Shown: positions 24,832-33,810 of the stretch, piece by piece | How positions within the stretch are numbered: position 1 is the stretch's first letter | Layout of the letters: each line of letters begins with the position of its first letter | Assembly (NCBI GenBank): GCA_938012815.1 | Contig: CALLVV010000073.1 | Span: 1 to 45,088, forward strand | Length of the DNA stretch: 45,088 bases | Reading direction: 5' to 3' | DNA from: an uncultured Propionibacteriaceae bacterium | GTDB lineage: Bacteria; Actinomycetota; Actinomycetes; Propionibacteriales; Propionibacteriaceae | Made by a program: the position numbers and the translations under genes | Notes under the pieces: model-generated | Database searches by the model: none | What the model was told of the DNA's origin: nothing | The model's input: the letters and a program-made list of their open reading frames with translations, nothing else

Positions 24832-25974
24832 GTGGTCGAGCCGCTTCGCCTACATGCGCCCAGCCGGCGCGACGCCGTCGTGGTGGCGCTCCCGGTGGTG
24901 CTGGCCCCGATGGCAGGGATAACGAATGCCGCTTACAGGGCACTCTGCCTGGAACAGGGAGCCGGACTGTACGTCTGCGAGATGCTCACGTCGCGCGGAA
25001 TCATCGCCGGAGATCACAAGACCTGTTCCATGTTGGCATTCGACCCGAGCGAAACCATCCGCTCGGTGCAGCTCTACGGCGTGGACCCGGAGGTCATGGC
25101 GCATGCGACGAAGATTCTGATCACCGAATACGGCGTTCACCACATCGACCTCAATTTCGGCTGCCCCGTTCCCAAGGTCACCAGGAAGGGTGGGGGAGGG
25201 GTGTTGCCCTACAAACGCGACCGGCTACGCGCCATCATCCGCGCCACAGTGCGTGCCGCCGACGAATTCGGGGTCCCGGTCACGGTCAAAACCCGGATCG
25301 GTATCGACGAGGCCCATGAAACCTTCCTTGACGCAGGTGTCATCGCCGAGGAGGAGGGAGCAGCCGCCATCGCGTTGCACGCCAGAACCGTGCAGCAGGC
25401 ATATTCCGGCAGGGCCGACTGGTCCCGGATCGCGGAACTCAAACGGGCAGTGAGCATTCCCGTGCTGGGAAACGGAGATCTGTGGGAGGCCGAGGACGCG
25501 CTGCGGATGATGGCCGAAACCGGTTGCGACGGGGTGGTCATAGGACGTGGTTGTCTCGGCAGGCCGTGGTTGTTCGGCGACCTGGCGGCCGCCTTCGCCG
25601 GGGAACCCCAGCGTGCACGGCCCACGCTCGGGGCGGTCGGCGCCATGATCATCCGGCATGCAGAGCTGCTGACCGCCCTGAAGGGGGAACGTGGGGTGGT
25701 AGATCTGCGCAAGCACATGGCCTGGTATTTCAAGGGATATCCCGTCGGGGAGCTACGGCGGCGATTCGCCATGGTCGCATCGCTCGACGAGTTGCGTGCG
25801 CTGGTCGGCCTCCTCGACGCCGACCAGCCTTTCCCCGTCGGAGAACTCAGTACCCCGAGGGGGCGACAGGGGGGTCCCAGAGGAAAGGTCGTTCTTCCCC
25901 ACGGCTGGTACGACGATCCGTGCGGTTGTGAACTCGACCTCTCCGACGCGGAGGATGGCATCAGCGGAGGGTAG
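24832..25974 (+). CDS. dusB: tRNA-dihydrouridine synthase, DusB-like
   Basis: A 380-residue FMN enzyme that reduces specific uridines in tRNA to dihydrouridine. Landmarks: VVLAPMAGITNAAYRALC, LYVCEM, IDLNFGCPVPKVTRKGGGG with the catalytic Cys, VTVKTRIGI, ALHARTVQQAYSGRADW, IPVLGNGDLW and GVVIGRGCLGRPW. The start is GTG 24832 preceded by AGGGG at a good distance; in-frame ATG 24790 lies too near the divergent peptidase start. The C-terminal ~60 residues (after the RRRFAMVASLDEL helical region) are variable. Regulatory features are not evident. Confidence 0.94.
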   Translation: MVEPLRLHAPSRRDAVVVALPVVLAPMAGITNAAYRALCLEQGAGLYVCEMLTSRGIIAGDHKTCSMLAFDPSETIRSVQLYGVDPEVMAHATKILITEYGVHHIDLNFGCPVPKVTRKGGGGVLPYKRDRLRAIIRATVRAADEFGVPVTVKTRIGIDEAHETFLDAGVIAEEEGAAAIALHARTVQQAYSGRADWSRIAELKRAVSIPVLGNGDLWEAEDALRMMAETGCDGVVIGRGCLGRPWLFGDLAAAFAGEPQRARPTLGAVGAMIIRHAELLTALKGERGVVDLRKHMAWYFKGYPVGELRRRFAMVASLDELRALVGLLDADQPFPVGELSTPRGRQGGPRGKVVLPHGWYDDPCGCELDLSDAEDGISGG

Positions 25975-26060
25975 CTGATCGGCTCCTTCACCATTTCGTA
26001 ACAGGGGCGTCACACGGACCGGATACTGTGACCGGATCCCTGAGAAACGAAGGAGCCACG

Positions 26061-27347
26061 ATGTCGGATACCGTGACCCTGATCGTCGATGGCATTCCCC
26101 ACGAACTGCCTCTCGTCACGGGAACTGAGGGGGAAAGGGCGGTGGACATCTCGAAACTGCGGTCCACCACCGGCCTGATCACTTTGGACGACGCCTACAG
26201 CAACACCGGTTCCTGCAGCTCGGCCATCACCTTCATCGACGGTGAACGCGGCATCCTCCGATATCGCGGGGTTCCCATCGAGGACCTCGCCTCCCGGTCC
26301 TCCTTCATCGAGGTGGCGGAGCTGCTGATTTTCGGTGACCTACCCGATGACGATGAGCGCGACGAGTTCCGCCAACTGCTGACCGAGAACTCCTCCCTTC
26401 ACCGCGACATGCGCAAACATTTCGACGGCTTTCCCGTCGACGCCCACCCCATGGCGATCCTCTCAGCGATGATCAACGCCATCCAGGCCTACGACCTGCC
26501 CGAGATCCACATCACGGAGGAAGCCGGGTTCCGCAGGGCCGCGGCGCTGCTGCTGGCCAAGACGCGCACCATCGCGGCGGCTTCCTACAAGAGCCATATC
26601 GGGCAGCCCATCGCCTATCCGCGCTACGACCTGCCCTATGCGGAGAACTTCCTTCACATGATGTTCACCGTCCCCTACCGGGACTATGAGGTCACCCCCG
26701 AGGCGGCTCACGCATTGAACATGTTCTTCGTCCTCCACGCCGATCACGAACAGAACTGCTCGACCTCCACCGTGCGAATGGTTGCTTCCAGTGGCGCGAA
26801 CCTGTTCACCGCCGTGTCAGCGGGGGTCACAGCTCTTTGGGGACCTCTGCACGGCGGGGCGAACATGGGCGTGATCGAGATGCTGGAGCAGATCCGCGAC
26901 GAGGGCATGTCGGTGGGCTCCTACTTGGCGAGGGCCAAGGACCGGAAATCCGGGATCCGGCTCATGGGGTTCGGCCACCGCGTCTACCGCAACTTCGATC
27001 CGCGCGCGAGGATCCTCAGGAAAGCCGCTCACGACCTCCTGGAGTCGATGCACATTGACGATCCGCTGCTCGACATCGCCCGGGATGTGGAGGAGGCGGC
27101 GCTGGCCGACGACTACTTCGCAGAGCGCCGGCTCTACCCCAACGTTGACTTCTACTCGGGCATCATCCTGCGGGCCATCGGGATTCCGCTCGACATGTTC
27201 ACAGTGCTGTTCGCCATCGGGCGCACCGCGGGATGGATCGCTCACTGGAAGGAAGTCAACGACAACCCAGCCCAGCGCATTTGCCGGCCGCGCCAGCTCT
27301 ACACCGGAAACGAGCTCACGAAGTGGCTGCCCCTCGACGAACGCTGA
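26061..27347 (+). CDS. gltA: Citrate synthase
   Basis: A 428-residue type II citrate synthase condensing oxaloacetate and acetyl-CoA. Active-site segments: NCSTSTVR, LWGPLHGGANMG (catalytic His), FGHRVYRNFDPRA, and the catalytic Asp in NVDFYSGIIL; the terminal RPRQLYTG is typical. The N-terminal beta-sheet region (VTLIVDGIPHELPLVTGTEG) marks the hexameric gram-negative/actinobacterial type. ATG 26061 has AAGGAG six bases upstream. A direct repeat of GACCGGAT (26017-26024 and 26030-26037) precedes it. Confidence 0.96.
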   Translation: MSDTVTLIVDGIPHELPLVTGTEGERAVDISKLRSTTGLITLDDAYSNTGSCSSAITFIDGERGILRYRGVPIEDLASRSSFIEVAELLIFGDLPDDDERDEFRQLLTENSSLHRDMRKHFDGFPVDAHPMAILSAMINAIQAYDLPEIHITEEAGFRRAAALLLAKTRTIAAASYKSHIGQPIAYPRYDLPYAENFLHMMFTVPYRDYEVTPEAAHALNMFFVLHADHEQNCSTSTVRMVASSGANLFTAVSAGVTALWGPLHGGANMGVIEMLEQIRDEGMSVGSYLARAKDRKSGIRLMGFGHRVYRNFDPRARILRKAAHDLLESMHIDDPLLDIARDVEEAALADDYFAERRLYPNVDFYSGIILRAIGIPLDMFTVLFAIGRTAGWIAHWKEVNDNPAQRICRPRQLYTGNELTKWLPLDER

Positions 27348-27407
27348 ATTCGTCCGGACCGGCAAACGCCCGAGGCGCCGGTTCCCCGGACCTCGTAGGC
27401 TTTCCCG

Positions 27408-28514
27408 ATGAACGAACTGCTCCCCAGAGCCCGCGAGTGGGCCAGGACCATGCACGGTCACGGCGACGACGTGGTGGTGGCCCACCGTGACTCGGCGGCG
27501 CGGGTGACACCCTACCCGCCCAGGCGCAGGAAGGAACGGGAGGAACTGGAAAGACTCAGTCTCAACCCGGCGGCAACCTTCGCCTCCGGCGCGGGGCAGA
27601 GGCAGCGGGAAGAGGAACCCTGCGAGTTCCGCACCTGTTTCGAGCGCGACCGGGACCGCATCGTCCACTCGGCCTCGTTCCGGAGACTGGCGGGCAAGAC
27701 CCAGGTGGTCGTCTACCCAACCGACCACCAGCGCACCCGGCTGACCCACGCCATTGAGGTGGCGCAGTGCGCCGTCGCCATTGCCCGCGGGATCGGGGCG
27801 AACCCGGCCCTCACCGAGGCCATGGCGCTCGGCCACGACTGCGGACACGGCCCCGGCGGTCACGCCTCCGAGGACGCCTTCGACACCTTCCTCCCGGGGG
27901 GCTACGACCACGGCCCGTGGGGCGCCGACGTGGTGCTCAAGGGCTTGAACCTGACCTTCCAGACCCTCGACGGCATCCGCAACCACTCCTGGTCGCGGCC
28001 CGCACCCGTCACCTTGGAGGGGGAGATCGTCAGCTGGGCCGACCGGATAGCCTACTGTGCCCATGACCTGGAGGACGCCATCGCGGCGGGGATCGTCACC
28101 GCCGCCGAGCTGCCCCCGGCGGTGACCGAGGTGGTCGGCACTGCGCGTCGCGTCCAGCTGGCACGGTTCATCGGGGCCGTGATCGAGACCACCATGACCA
28201 CTGGCACCGTCGGCATGGACCCGCTGACCGCCGAGGCCCTGGGGGAGCTCCGCCGTTTCAACTACGAACGCATCTACACCCGCCCCGAGTCGGTGGCACA
28301 GTCCCGCACGGTGGTGGATGTGCTGCGTGGGCTGGTCGAGTACTTCCTGGAACACCCCGGGCAACTGCCCGCCGAGTACCGCACCGAGGACGCTGTGCGC
28401 GGGACCGTGACCTATGTCGGGGGAATGACCGATCGGTTCGCCTTCGACCACGCCGAACGCCTGCTCGGCTGGGACCGGGTGCTGCTGCCCAGGGGTATCG
28501 GGCGGGGAGCCTGA
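27408..28514 (+). CDS. dgt: Deoxyguanosinetriphosphate triphosphohydrolase-like HD protein
   Basis: A 368-residue HD-domain hydrolase that converts dGTP or other dNTPs to nucleoside and triphosphate. HD ligands: RLTHAIEVAQ, LGHDCGHGPGGHASE, and Asp in SWADRIAYCAHDLEDA; RDRIVHSASFRRLAGKTQV precedes. The N-terminus before residue 75 is variable. In mycobacteria dgt adjoins dnaG; here a four-gene ABC/two-component module separates them. It starts with ATG 27408, 60 bases after gltA. Confidence 0.92.
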   Translation: MNELLPRAREWARTMHGHGDDVVVAHRDSAARVTPYPPRRRKEREELERLSLNPAATFASGAGQRQREEEPCEFRTCFERDRDRIVHSASFRRLAGKTQVVVYPTDHQRTRLTHAIEVAQCAVAIARGIGANPALTEAMALGHDCGHGPGGHASEDAFDTFLPGGYDHGPWGADVVLKGLNLTFQTLDGIRNHSWSRPAPVTLEGEIVSWADRIAYCAHDLEDAIAAGIVTAAELPPAVTEVVGTARRVQLARFIGAVIETTMTTGTVGMDPLTAEALGELRRFNYERIYTRPESVAQSRTVVDVLRGLVEYFLEHPGQLPAEYRTEDAVRGTVTYVGGMTDRFAFDHAERLLGWDRVLLPRGIGRGA

Positions 28515-28531
28515 ACCCCTGTTCGCAGGAC

Positions 28532-28555
28532 CGGGCGTGATATTTGTCATGCCGG
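28532..28555 (+). promoter_or_regulatory. Inverted repeat upstream of the ABC/two-component operon
   Basis: The arms CGGGCGTGA (28532-28540) and TCATGCCGG (28547-28555) are inverted with 7 of 9 matches around TATTTG. It lies 53 bases before the ATPase start and could bind the response regulator encoded in the same operon. A GC-rich hairpin-forming stretch follows at 28566-28593. Confidence 0.35.
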
Positions 28556-28608
28556 ATTCGTGATTGCCGCCCCGGGTCCGGGGCCCGGGCGGTGGCGATC
28601 CTGAGGAC

Positions 28609-29505
28609 ATGAACGCCATCGAGTTGCAGCAGCTGCGCAAGACCTTCCGCAGCCCCAGCGGCCTCGTCGAAGCCGTGTCCGGAATCGACGTGGTCATGGA
28701 ACCGGGGGAGATCGTAGCCTTCCTCGGTCCCAACGGGGCCGGGAAAACCACCACCCTCGACATGGTGCTGGGATTGACCAGCCCCACCTCGGGAACGGTC
28801 CGGGTCTGCGATCTGAAACCCCGGGAGGCCATCCGGCGGGGAATGGTCGGGGCGGTGCTGCAGACGGGGGGTCTGCTGCGTGACATGAGCGTCGGCGAGA
28901 CCATCCGGGCGATCGCCGCCCTGCAGGATGCCACCCCCAGGATCGGAGCGGTGATGTCGATCGCCGGCCTGGAGAGGATCGCCCCGAGACGCGTCTCCCG
29001 CTGCTCCGGCGGGGAACAGCAACGGATCAAATTCGCCCTGGCCCTGCTCACCGACCCCCGGGTGCTGATCCTCGACGAACCCACCGCGGGACTCGACGTC
29101 ACCGCCCGGCGCGACTTCTGGGAGGCCATGCACCAGCAGGCGGAGAAGGGCCGCACCATCGTGTTCGCCACCCATTACCTGGAGGAGGCGCAGAACTTCG
29201 CCGACCGGATCGTACTCATCGCGAAGGGCCACATCATCGCCGACAGCACGGTCGATCAGATCCGCGCCCTGACCAGCCATCGCCGTGTCGCCGCCCTGCT
29301 GCCGGCGGATCGTGCGGATGCCCTGGTGGCGGAACTCCGGCCACTTCTCGGCAGGAACGCCACCCTGGAAGGATCCCGGCTCAGCGTGATGGTTCCCGAT
29401 GCCGACGCCCTGGCGCTGGCCCTGCTGCAGCGGGGTGCCCACGACCTGGAGGTGGTCGCCCCCAGCCTGGAGGACGCCTTCCTCGCTCTCACGGAGACGA
29501 GGTGA
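28609..29505 (+). CDS. ABC transporter ATP-binding protein (CcmA/YvfR type)
   Basis: A 298-residue ATPase with Walker A GPNGAGKTT, signature CSGGEQQRIKFALAL, Walker B VLILDEPTAGLD and H-loop FATHYLEEA. The C-terminal ~75 residues form the extension seen in drug/antibiotic exporters of the CcmA class. It is the first gene of a four-gene unit (ATPase, ABC-2 permease, histidine kinase, response regulator), the architecture of B. subtilis yvfRSTU. ATG 28609 with GAGG four bases before it is chosen over upstream in-frame starts in GC-rich leader sequence. The stop overlaps the permease start in GTGA. Confidence 0.92.
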   Translation: MNAIELQQLRKTFRSPSGLVEAVSGIDVVMEPGEIVAFLGPNGAGKTTTLDMVLGLTSPTSGTVRVCDLKPREAIRRGMVGAVLQTGGLLRDMSVGETIRAIAALQDATPRIGAVMSIAGLERIAPRRVSRCSGGEQQRIKFALALLTDPRVLILDEPTAGLDVTARRDFWEAMHQQAEKGRTIVFATHYLEEAQNFADRIVLIAKGHIIADSTVDQIRALTSHRRVAALLPADRADALVAELRPLLGRNATLEGSRLSVMVPDADALALALLQRGAHDLEVVAPSLEDAFLALTETR

Positions 29506-30266
29506 TCAACGTGAATCCCACCTACATCCGCATTGACCTGGTCCGTTGTTTCCGGGACGTCACCAACCTGCTGTTCACCTTCGCCATGCCGGTGTTCATG
29601 TACCTGTTGTTCGGCAGGGCCCAGTACTCCGGCGTCCAGTCGGGCCGGGGCACGGTCGGGTTCCACGTCATGTCGTCCATGGGGGCCTACGGCGCCGTCA
29701 TCGCCGCCACCGCCGTCGCCGCCACGGCGGCCACCGAGTCGATGCTGGGCTGGGGCCGCCAGCTGGCCCTGACCAAGCAGCGGCCGCTGGGTTTCGTCGC
29801 GAACAAGGTCGCGGTCGCCATCGTGCTCGGGGCCCTCTCCTCGGGCCTGGTGTTCATCGTCGGGGCCCTCACCGGCGCCAAGGCCGATGCCTGGTGGGTC
29901 TGGGTGGCTTCCTGGGCCATCGGCATCCTCGGTGCGGGGTTGTTCGGGGTCTACGGGCTGGCGATGGGACTGCTGCTCAAATCCGAGAGCGCCGCCGGGG
30001 TGGCGTCGGGAACCGTGGTTTTCCTGGCCTTCTTCGGGAACATGTTCATGCCTCTGACCGGGGTGATGCTCGACATCGCCAGGTTCACCCCCATGTACGG
30101 CTATGTTGGCCTCGTGAGGTACCCGCAAGTCGAGGGCGAGATCCAGCAGACCGATCCGCTGCAGACCGACTCGATCTGGCTCCTCCTGGTCAACTGCCTC
30201 GCCTGGCTGCTGGTCTTCTCCGGGTTGGCGGTGCTCGGCCAGAGACGCTCCAGGAAACGCCAGTGA
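29502..30266 (+). CDS. ABC-2 type permease
   Basis: A 254-residue membrane protein with six predicted helices, including the first at about residues 18-35 (LLFTFAMPVFMYLLFG), VIAATAVAATAATESML, LGALSSGLVFIVGALTGA, AGLFGVYGLAMGLLL, SGTVVFLAFFGNMFMPLTG and a C-terminal WLLLVNCLAWLLVFSGLAVLG. This matches the ABC-2 exporter class; cargo is unknown. The start is GTG 29502 overlapping the ATPase stop and the stop overlaps the kinase GTG at 30263, so all are coupled. Confidence 0.9.
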   Translation: MINVNPTYIRIDLVRCFRDVTNLLFTFAMPVFMYLLFGRAQYSGVQSGRGTVGFHVMSSMGAYGAVIAATAVAATAATESMLGWGRQLALTKQRPLGFVANKVAVAIVLGALSSGLVFIVGALTGAKADAWWVWVASWAIGILGAGLFGVYGLAMGLLLKSESAAGVASGTVVFLAFFGNMFMPLTGVMLDIARFTPMYGYVGLVRYPQVEGEIQQTDPLQTDSIWLLLVNCLAWLLVFSGLAVLGQRRSRKRQ

Positions 30267-31351
30267 AACGTTTCAGGAACTGGCTGCTGGAGGTGGTCAA
30301 GGGCCCCCACGTCGGGGTCCTGATCGCCTCCGTCTGGCTGGTGTGCCTCGTTTTCCCGGTTCACTCTCTGCTGATTCTGGAGGACCGGGTCCGCTGCCTC
30401 GTGGGCCTGCTCGCGTTGGTCCTCTTCGTCCCCGTCTACCTCGCGGGTTTCCGGGACCTGGGGATCCAGCTCGACGCGGCCGGCAGGCGCTGGCAGCTGC
30501 TGCGGGGCGGTTCCGTGCTGGCGGCGATGGGTGTGCTCTGCTGGGCCATCGGCCTTGACGCGATCAGCCTGCTGCCCTTCCTGGTCACCTTCGCCAGCTA
30601 CGGCCTGTGGCCCCCGGTCCGCCTGCCCGCCGTCGTCGTGCTGGTCGGTTCCGGATTCCTGATGCCGGTTCTGATGAACGAACCGGATGCCGACAACAAC
30701 GCCATCATGTTCATCACCGCACTCGTCGCCGTTCTCGGTCTGCTCACGGTCAAGATGATCGAGAGCAGCATCGCCGTTTCCGAACAGGACCGGCGGCGCG
30801 CCGCCCTGGAGCAGCGAGAACGGATGGCCCGTGACGTCCACGACCTGCTCGGACACTCCCTGACCGTGGCGAACCTCCAGCTCCAGTTGGCGGAACGCCT
30901 GTTCGACTCCGACCCGGAACGTGCCCGCGCCGAGCTGGCCCGGACCCGGATCTTCCTGGCCGAGGCCCAGGAGGAACTGCGGCGCAGCGTCACCGATCAG
31001 CGCGGGCGGACCATCGCCGAGGAACTCGACGGTGTCCGTGACGTGCTGCTTTCGGGTGGTCTCGAGGTCGCCGTCACCGGGGATCCGCACGAGGTGACCG
31101 GACCCGTCGGGCTCGTGCTCGGCTGGGTGTTGCGGGAGGCGGCCACCAATGTGCTGCGGCACGCGCACGCCACACGCGTCGAGATCTCCTTCGCCCCCGG
31201 CAGGTTCTCGGTGGTCGACGACGGTGACGGATACGCGGGGGGAGAGGGCAACGGCCTTACCGGGATGCGGGAGCGAGTGGCCGCGGCCGGCGGCGAGTTC
31301 CGCTGCGGCACATCCCCGCTCGGGGGTTTCGAGGTGGTGGCGATGTGGTGA
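30263..31351 (+). CDS. Sensor histidine kinase (NarL-class partner, DesK/YvfT-like)
   Basis: A 362-residue kinase. Five or six membrane helices occupy residues 15-165 without a large extracellular domain. A HisKA_3 segment has the phosphoacceptor H193 in ERMARDVHDLLGHSLTVANLQLQLAE, and a HATPase domain has EAATNVLRHAHAT, VVDDGDGYAGG and GLTGMRERVAAAGG. The membrane-integral sensor suggests signal detection within the membrane, perhaps through the neighbouring transporter. GTG 30263 is within the permease stop. The reading frame is open far upstream (to 29546), but that part is a shadow of the permease. Confidence 0.9.
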   Translation: MKRFRNWLLEVVKGPHVGVLIASVWLVCLVFPVHSLLILEDRVRCLVGLLALVLFVPVYLAGFRDLGIQLDAAGRRWQLLRGGSVLAAMGVLCWAIGLDAISLLPFLVTFASYGLWPPVRLPAVVVLVGSGFLMPVLMNEPDADNNAIMFITALVAVLGLLTVKMIESSIAVSEQDRRRAALEQRERMARDVHDLLGHSLTVANLQLQLAERLFDSDPERARAELARTRIFLAEAQEELRRSVTDQRGRTIAEELDGVRDVLLSGGLEVAVTGDPHEVTGPVGLVLGWVLREAATNVLRHAHATRVEISFAPGRFSVVDDGDGYAGGEGNGLTGMRERVAAAGGEFRCGTSPLGGFEVVAMW

Positions 31352-31953
31352 TCAGGGTGCTGCTCGCCGATGACCAGGCTCTCGTCCGCGGGGCCATGGG
31401 GGCGCTGCTCGACCTCGAACCCGACATCGAGGTGGTTGCCCAGACCGGGCGGGGCGACGAGGTGGTGGCCGCGGCCCGGGAATCCGGGGCCGATGTGTGT
31501 CTGTTGGACATCCAGATGCCCGGTATCGACGGCGTGGAAGCGGCCCGGCAGGTCCGGGACCAGCTTCCCGGGCTGCGGGTGGTGATGGTGACCACCTTCG
31601 ACCGCCCCGGCTACCTGAGACGCGCACTGGATGCGGGGGCCGTCGGTTTCGTGGTGAAAACCACCCCGGCGGCGCGGCTCGCCGAGGCGGTGCGGCGCGC
31701 CCACGCGGGTCTTCGTACCGTGGATCCGCAGCTCGCCAACGATCTGCTGTTCAGTGGCCCCAACCCCCTGACCGCCAGGGAACAGGAGGTGTTGCGTCTG
31801 GCCCGGGACGGGGAACCCGTAGCGAGGCTGGCCCGGAAACTGTTCCTGTCCCCGGGTACGGTGCGCAATCACCTGTCCAGCGCGATCGGCAAGACGGGCG
31901 CGGCCAACCGGGTTGAGGCGGCGCGGATCGCCACCGAACGCGGCTGGTTGTGA
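31348..31953 (+). CDS. Response regulator, NarL/LuxR family
   Basis: A 201-residue regulator. The receiver domain has acidic D8/D9, phosphoacceptor D54 (CLLDIQMPGIDG), VTTF and K104-like FVVKTTP; the C-terminal LuxR-type HTH reads PLTAREQEVLRLARDGEPVARLARKLFLSPGTVRNHLSSAIGKTGAANRVEAARIA. The start is GTG 31348 within the kinase stop (GTGA); GTG 31345 is an alternative. It probably activates its own operon in response to the kinase, as in DesKR/YvfTU systems. dnaG follows after 21 bases. Confidence 0.93.
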   Translation: MIRVLLADDQALVRGAMGALLDLEPDIEVVAQTGRGDEVVAAARESGADVCLLDIQMPGIDGVEAARQVRDQLPGLRVVMVTTFDRPGYLRRALDAGAVGFVVKTTPAARLAEAVRRAHAGLRTVDPQLANDLLFSGPNPLTAREQEVLRLARDGEPVARLARKLFLSPGTVRNHLSSAIGKTGAANRVEAARIATERGWL

Positions 31954-31974
31954 ACCCGCACTACACTTCCCGCC

Positions 31975-33810
31975 ATGGCAGGGCGGATCAACGACGAGGA
32001 CATCGCACTGGTTCGGGAGCGCTGCCGGATAGATGACGTGGTCCGCGACTACGTCGCCCTGCGCTCCGCGGGCGGTGGGTCATGGAAGGGGCTGTGCCCG
32101 TTCCACGACGAAAAGACCCCGAGTTTCACCGTCACCCCGTCGCGTGGTTTCTTCTACTGCTTCGGGTGCGGTGAGGGCGGTGACGTCATCACCTTCCTGC
32201 AACGCCAGCAGAACCTCAGCTTCACCGAGGCCGTGCAGACCCTGGCGGACCGCGCCGGGATCACCCTGAGGATCACCGACGAGGGTCAGGGACCCGGCCA
32301 GCCGCCGGGACAGCGCAAACGCATCCTCGAGGCGAACGCCGCCGCCCAGGAGTTCTTCGCCACCCAGCTGGCCTCCCCGGAGGCCGTGACGGCGCGCCAG
32401 TTCCTCGACCAGCGGGGCTTCGACCGGGCCGTCGCGGAACAGTTCGTGCTCGGCTACGCCCCCCGTGGCGGGCACGCGCTGAGGCAGGCGCTCACCTCGC
32501 GGGGCTTCGACGAGGCCACGCTGAGGGCCGCGGGACTCGTGCGCGACGGCGGCCGTGACTTCTTCTCCGGAAGGCTGCTGTGGCCGATCCGCGACTCGGC
32601 CAGCTCCGTGCTGGGTTTCGGCGGTCGCCGGATCTTCGATGACGATCGGCTGCCTGCCAAGTACATCAACACCCCCGAGACCCCCGTCTACAAGAAATCC
32701 CATGTGCTCTACGGTCTGGACCTGGCCCGCAGGGCCATCGGGAAACGCGCGCAGGCTGTGGTGGTCGAGGGCTACACCGACGTGATGGCCGCCCACCTGT
32801 CCGGGGTCGACACCGCCGTGGCCAGCTGCGGCACCGCTTTCGGCGACGACCACGCCCGCATGCTCCAGCGGCTCCTCGGCACCCACGATGGGCTGCACGG
32901 TGAGGTGGTCTTCACCTTCGACGGCGACGCGGCGGGGCAGAAGGCCGCTTTGAAGGTGTTCCAAGGGGACCACAACTTCATGGTCCAGACCTATGTCGCG
33001 GTCGAACCGTCGGGGCTCGACCCCTGCGAACTCTGGCAGCGCGACGGGGAAGCCGCGGTCCGGGAACTCGTCGGCAGGCGGATACCGCTGTACCGGTTCG
33101 TGATGTCCAACGTCCTGAAGGGCTACGACCTGGAACGTGCCGACGGGCGACTGGGGGCGCTCCGCGAGGCCGCCGGGCTGCTGAGTGCGATCCGTGACCG
33201 ATCCCTGGTGAACCAGTACCTGAGGGAACTGGCCGACATGCTCGGCATGGACCTGGAGGACGTGCGCCGGGAGGTCGCGAACCGGTCCCGCCGCGCCCCG
33301 GGCGGCAGCGCCGAGCGGGACTCGAACCCGCGTTCCGGCAGGACCGACGCGGACTGGCCCGACCCGGACGACCCTGCGCTGCGGCTGGAACGCGACACCC
33401 TGAAGCTGATGCTCCAGTACCCGTTCACCTTCGACCAGGCCTGGAACTCGGTTCGACCCGAGCAGTTCACCCACCCCGGCTATGCCGCGGTGTTCCGGGT
33501 GATCTCCGCAACCGAACCGGGGGACGGCTGGACGGAGGAGCTGCGACGACGCTGCCCCAACGAGCTGGTGCTCCAACTGCTCGTGATGCTGCTCGTCGAA
33601 CCTCTCCTGCGACAGGCGGACGAGAACTATTCCCTGGCCCACACGAATAGGCTCCAGCTGGCCGATCTGTCCCGGCGGATAACCGGACTGAAATCCAGGC
33701 TCCAGCGAACCGATCCCGTCAAGGAACCGGAACCACACAAGGCGATGTTCGAGGAGCTGACCGGGCTCGAGCTGCGCCGCAAGCGGCTCCTGGAACAGAA
33801 CCTTTCCTGA
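31975..33810 (+). CDS. dnaG: DNA primase
   Basis: A 611-residue primase making RNA primers at the replication fork. The CHC2 zinc site is C41, H44, C62, C65. TOPRIM landmarks follow: RRIFDDDRLPAKYINTPETPVY in the RNA polymerase domain, then VVVEGYTDVMAAHLSG with the catalytic Glu and VFTFDGDAAGQKAA with the metal-binding Asp pair. The C-terminal ~150 residues are the DnaB-interacting helical domain. It starts with ATG 31975, 21 bases after the response regulator. The last 92 bases are antisense to the end of a convergent sigma factor gene. Confidence 0.96.
   Translation: MAGRINDEDIALVRERCRIDDVVRDYVALRSAGGGSWKGLCPFHDEKTPSFTVTPSRGFFYCFGCGEGGDVITFLQRQQNLSFTEAVQTLADRAGITLRITDEGQGPGQPPGQRKRILEANAAAQEFFATQLASPEAVTARQFLDQRGFDRAVAEQFVLGYAPRGGHALRQALTSRGFDEATLRAAGLVRDGGRDFFSGRLLWPIRDSASSVLGFGGRRIFDDDRLPAKYINTPETPVYKKSHVLYGLDLARRAIGKRAQAVVVEGYTDVMAAHLSGVDTAVASCGTAFGDDHARMLQRLLGTHDGLHGEVVFTFDGDAAGQKAALKVFQGDHNFMVQTYVAVEPSGLDPCELWQRDGEAAVRELVGRRIPLYRFVMSNVLKGYDLERADGRLGALREAAGLLSAIRDRSLVNQYLRELADMLGMDLEDVRREVANRSRRAPGGSAERDSNPRSGRTDADWPDPDDPALRLERDTLKLMLQYPFTFDQAWNSVRPEQFTHPGYAAVFRVISATEPGDGWTEELRRRCPNELVLQLLVMLLVEPLLRQADENYSLAHTNRLQLADLSRRITGLKSRLQRTDPVKEPEPHKAMFEELTGLELRRKRLLEQNLS

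Noticed and set aside
23639..24922. A 427-codon plus-strand frame opposite the M3 peptidase
   Set aside because: Antisense of a gene with intact HExxH zinc site; composition not protein-like.
28566..28593. GC-rich self-complementary stretch before the ABC ATPase, considered as a riboswitch
   Set aside because: Only simple C/G pairing, no recognisable riboswitch consensus; at most a weak terminator of dgt.
26817..29171. A 784-codon open frame on the minus strand across gltA, dgt and the ABC ATPase
   Set aside because: Antisense shadow of three well-identified genes, with Gly/Pro/Arg-rich low-complexity translation.
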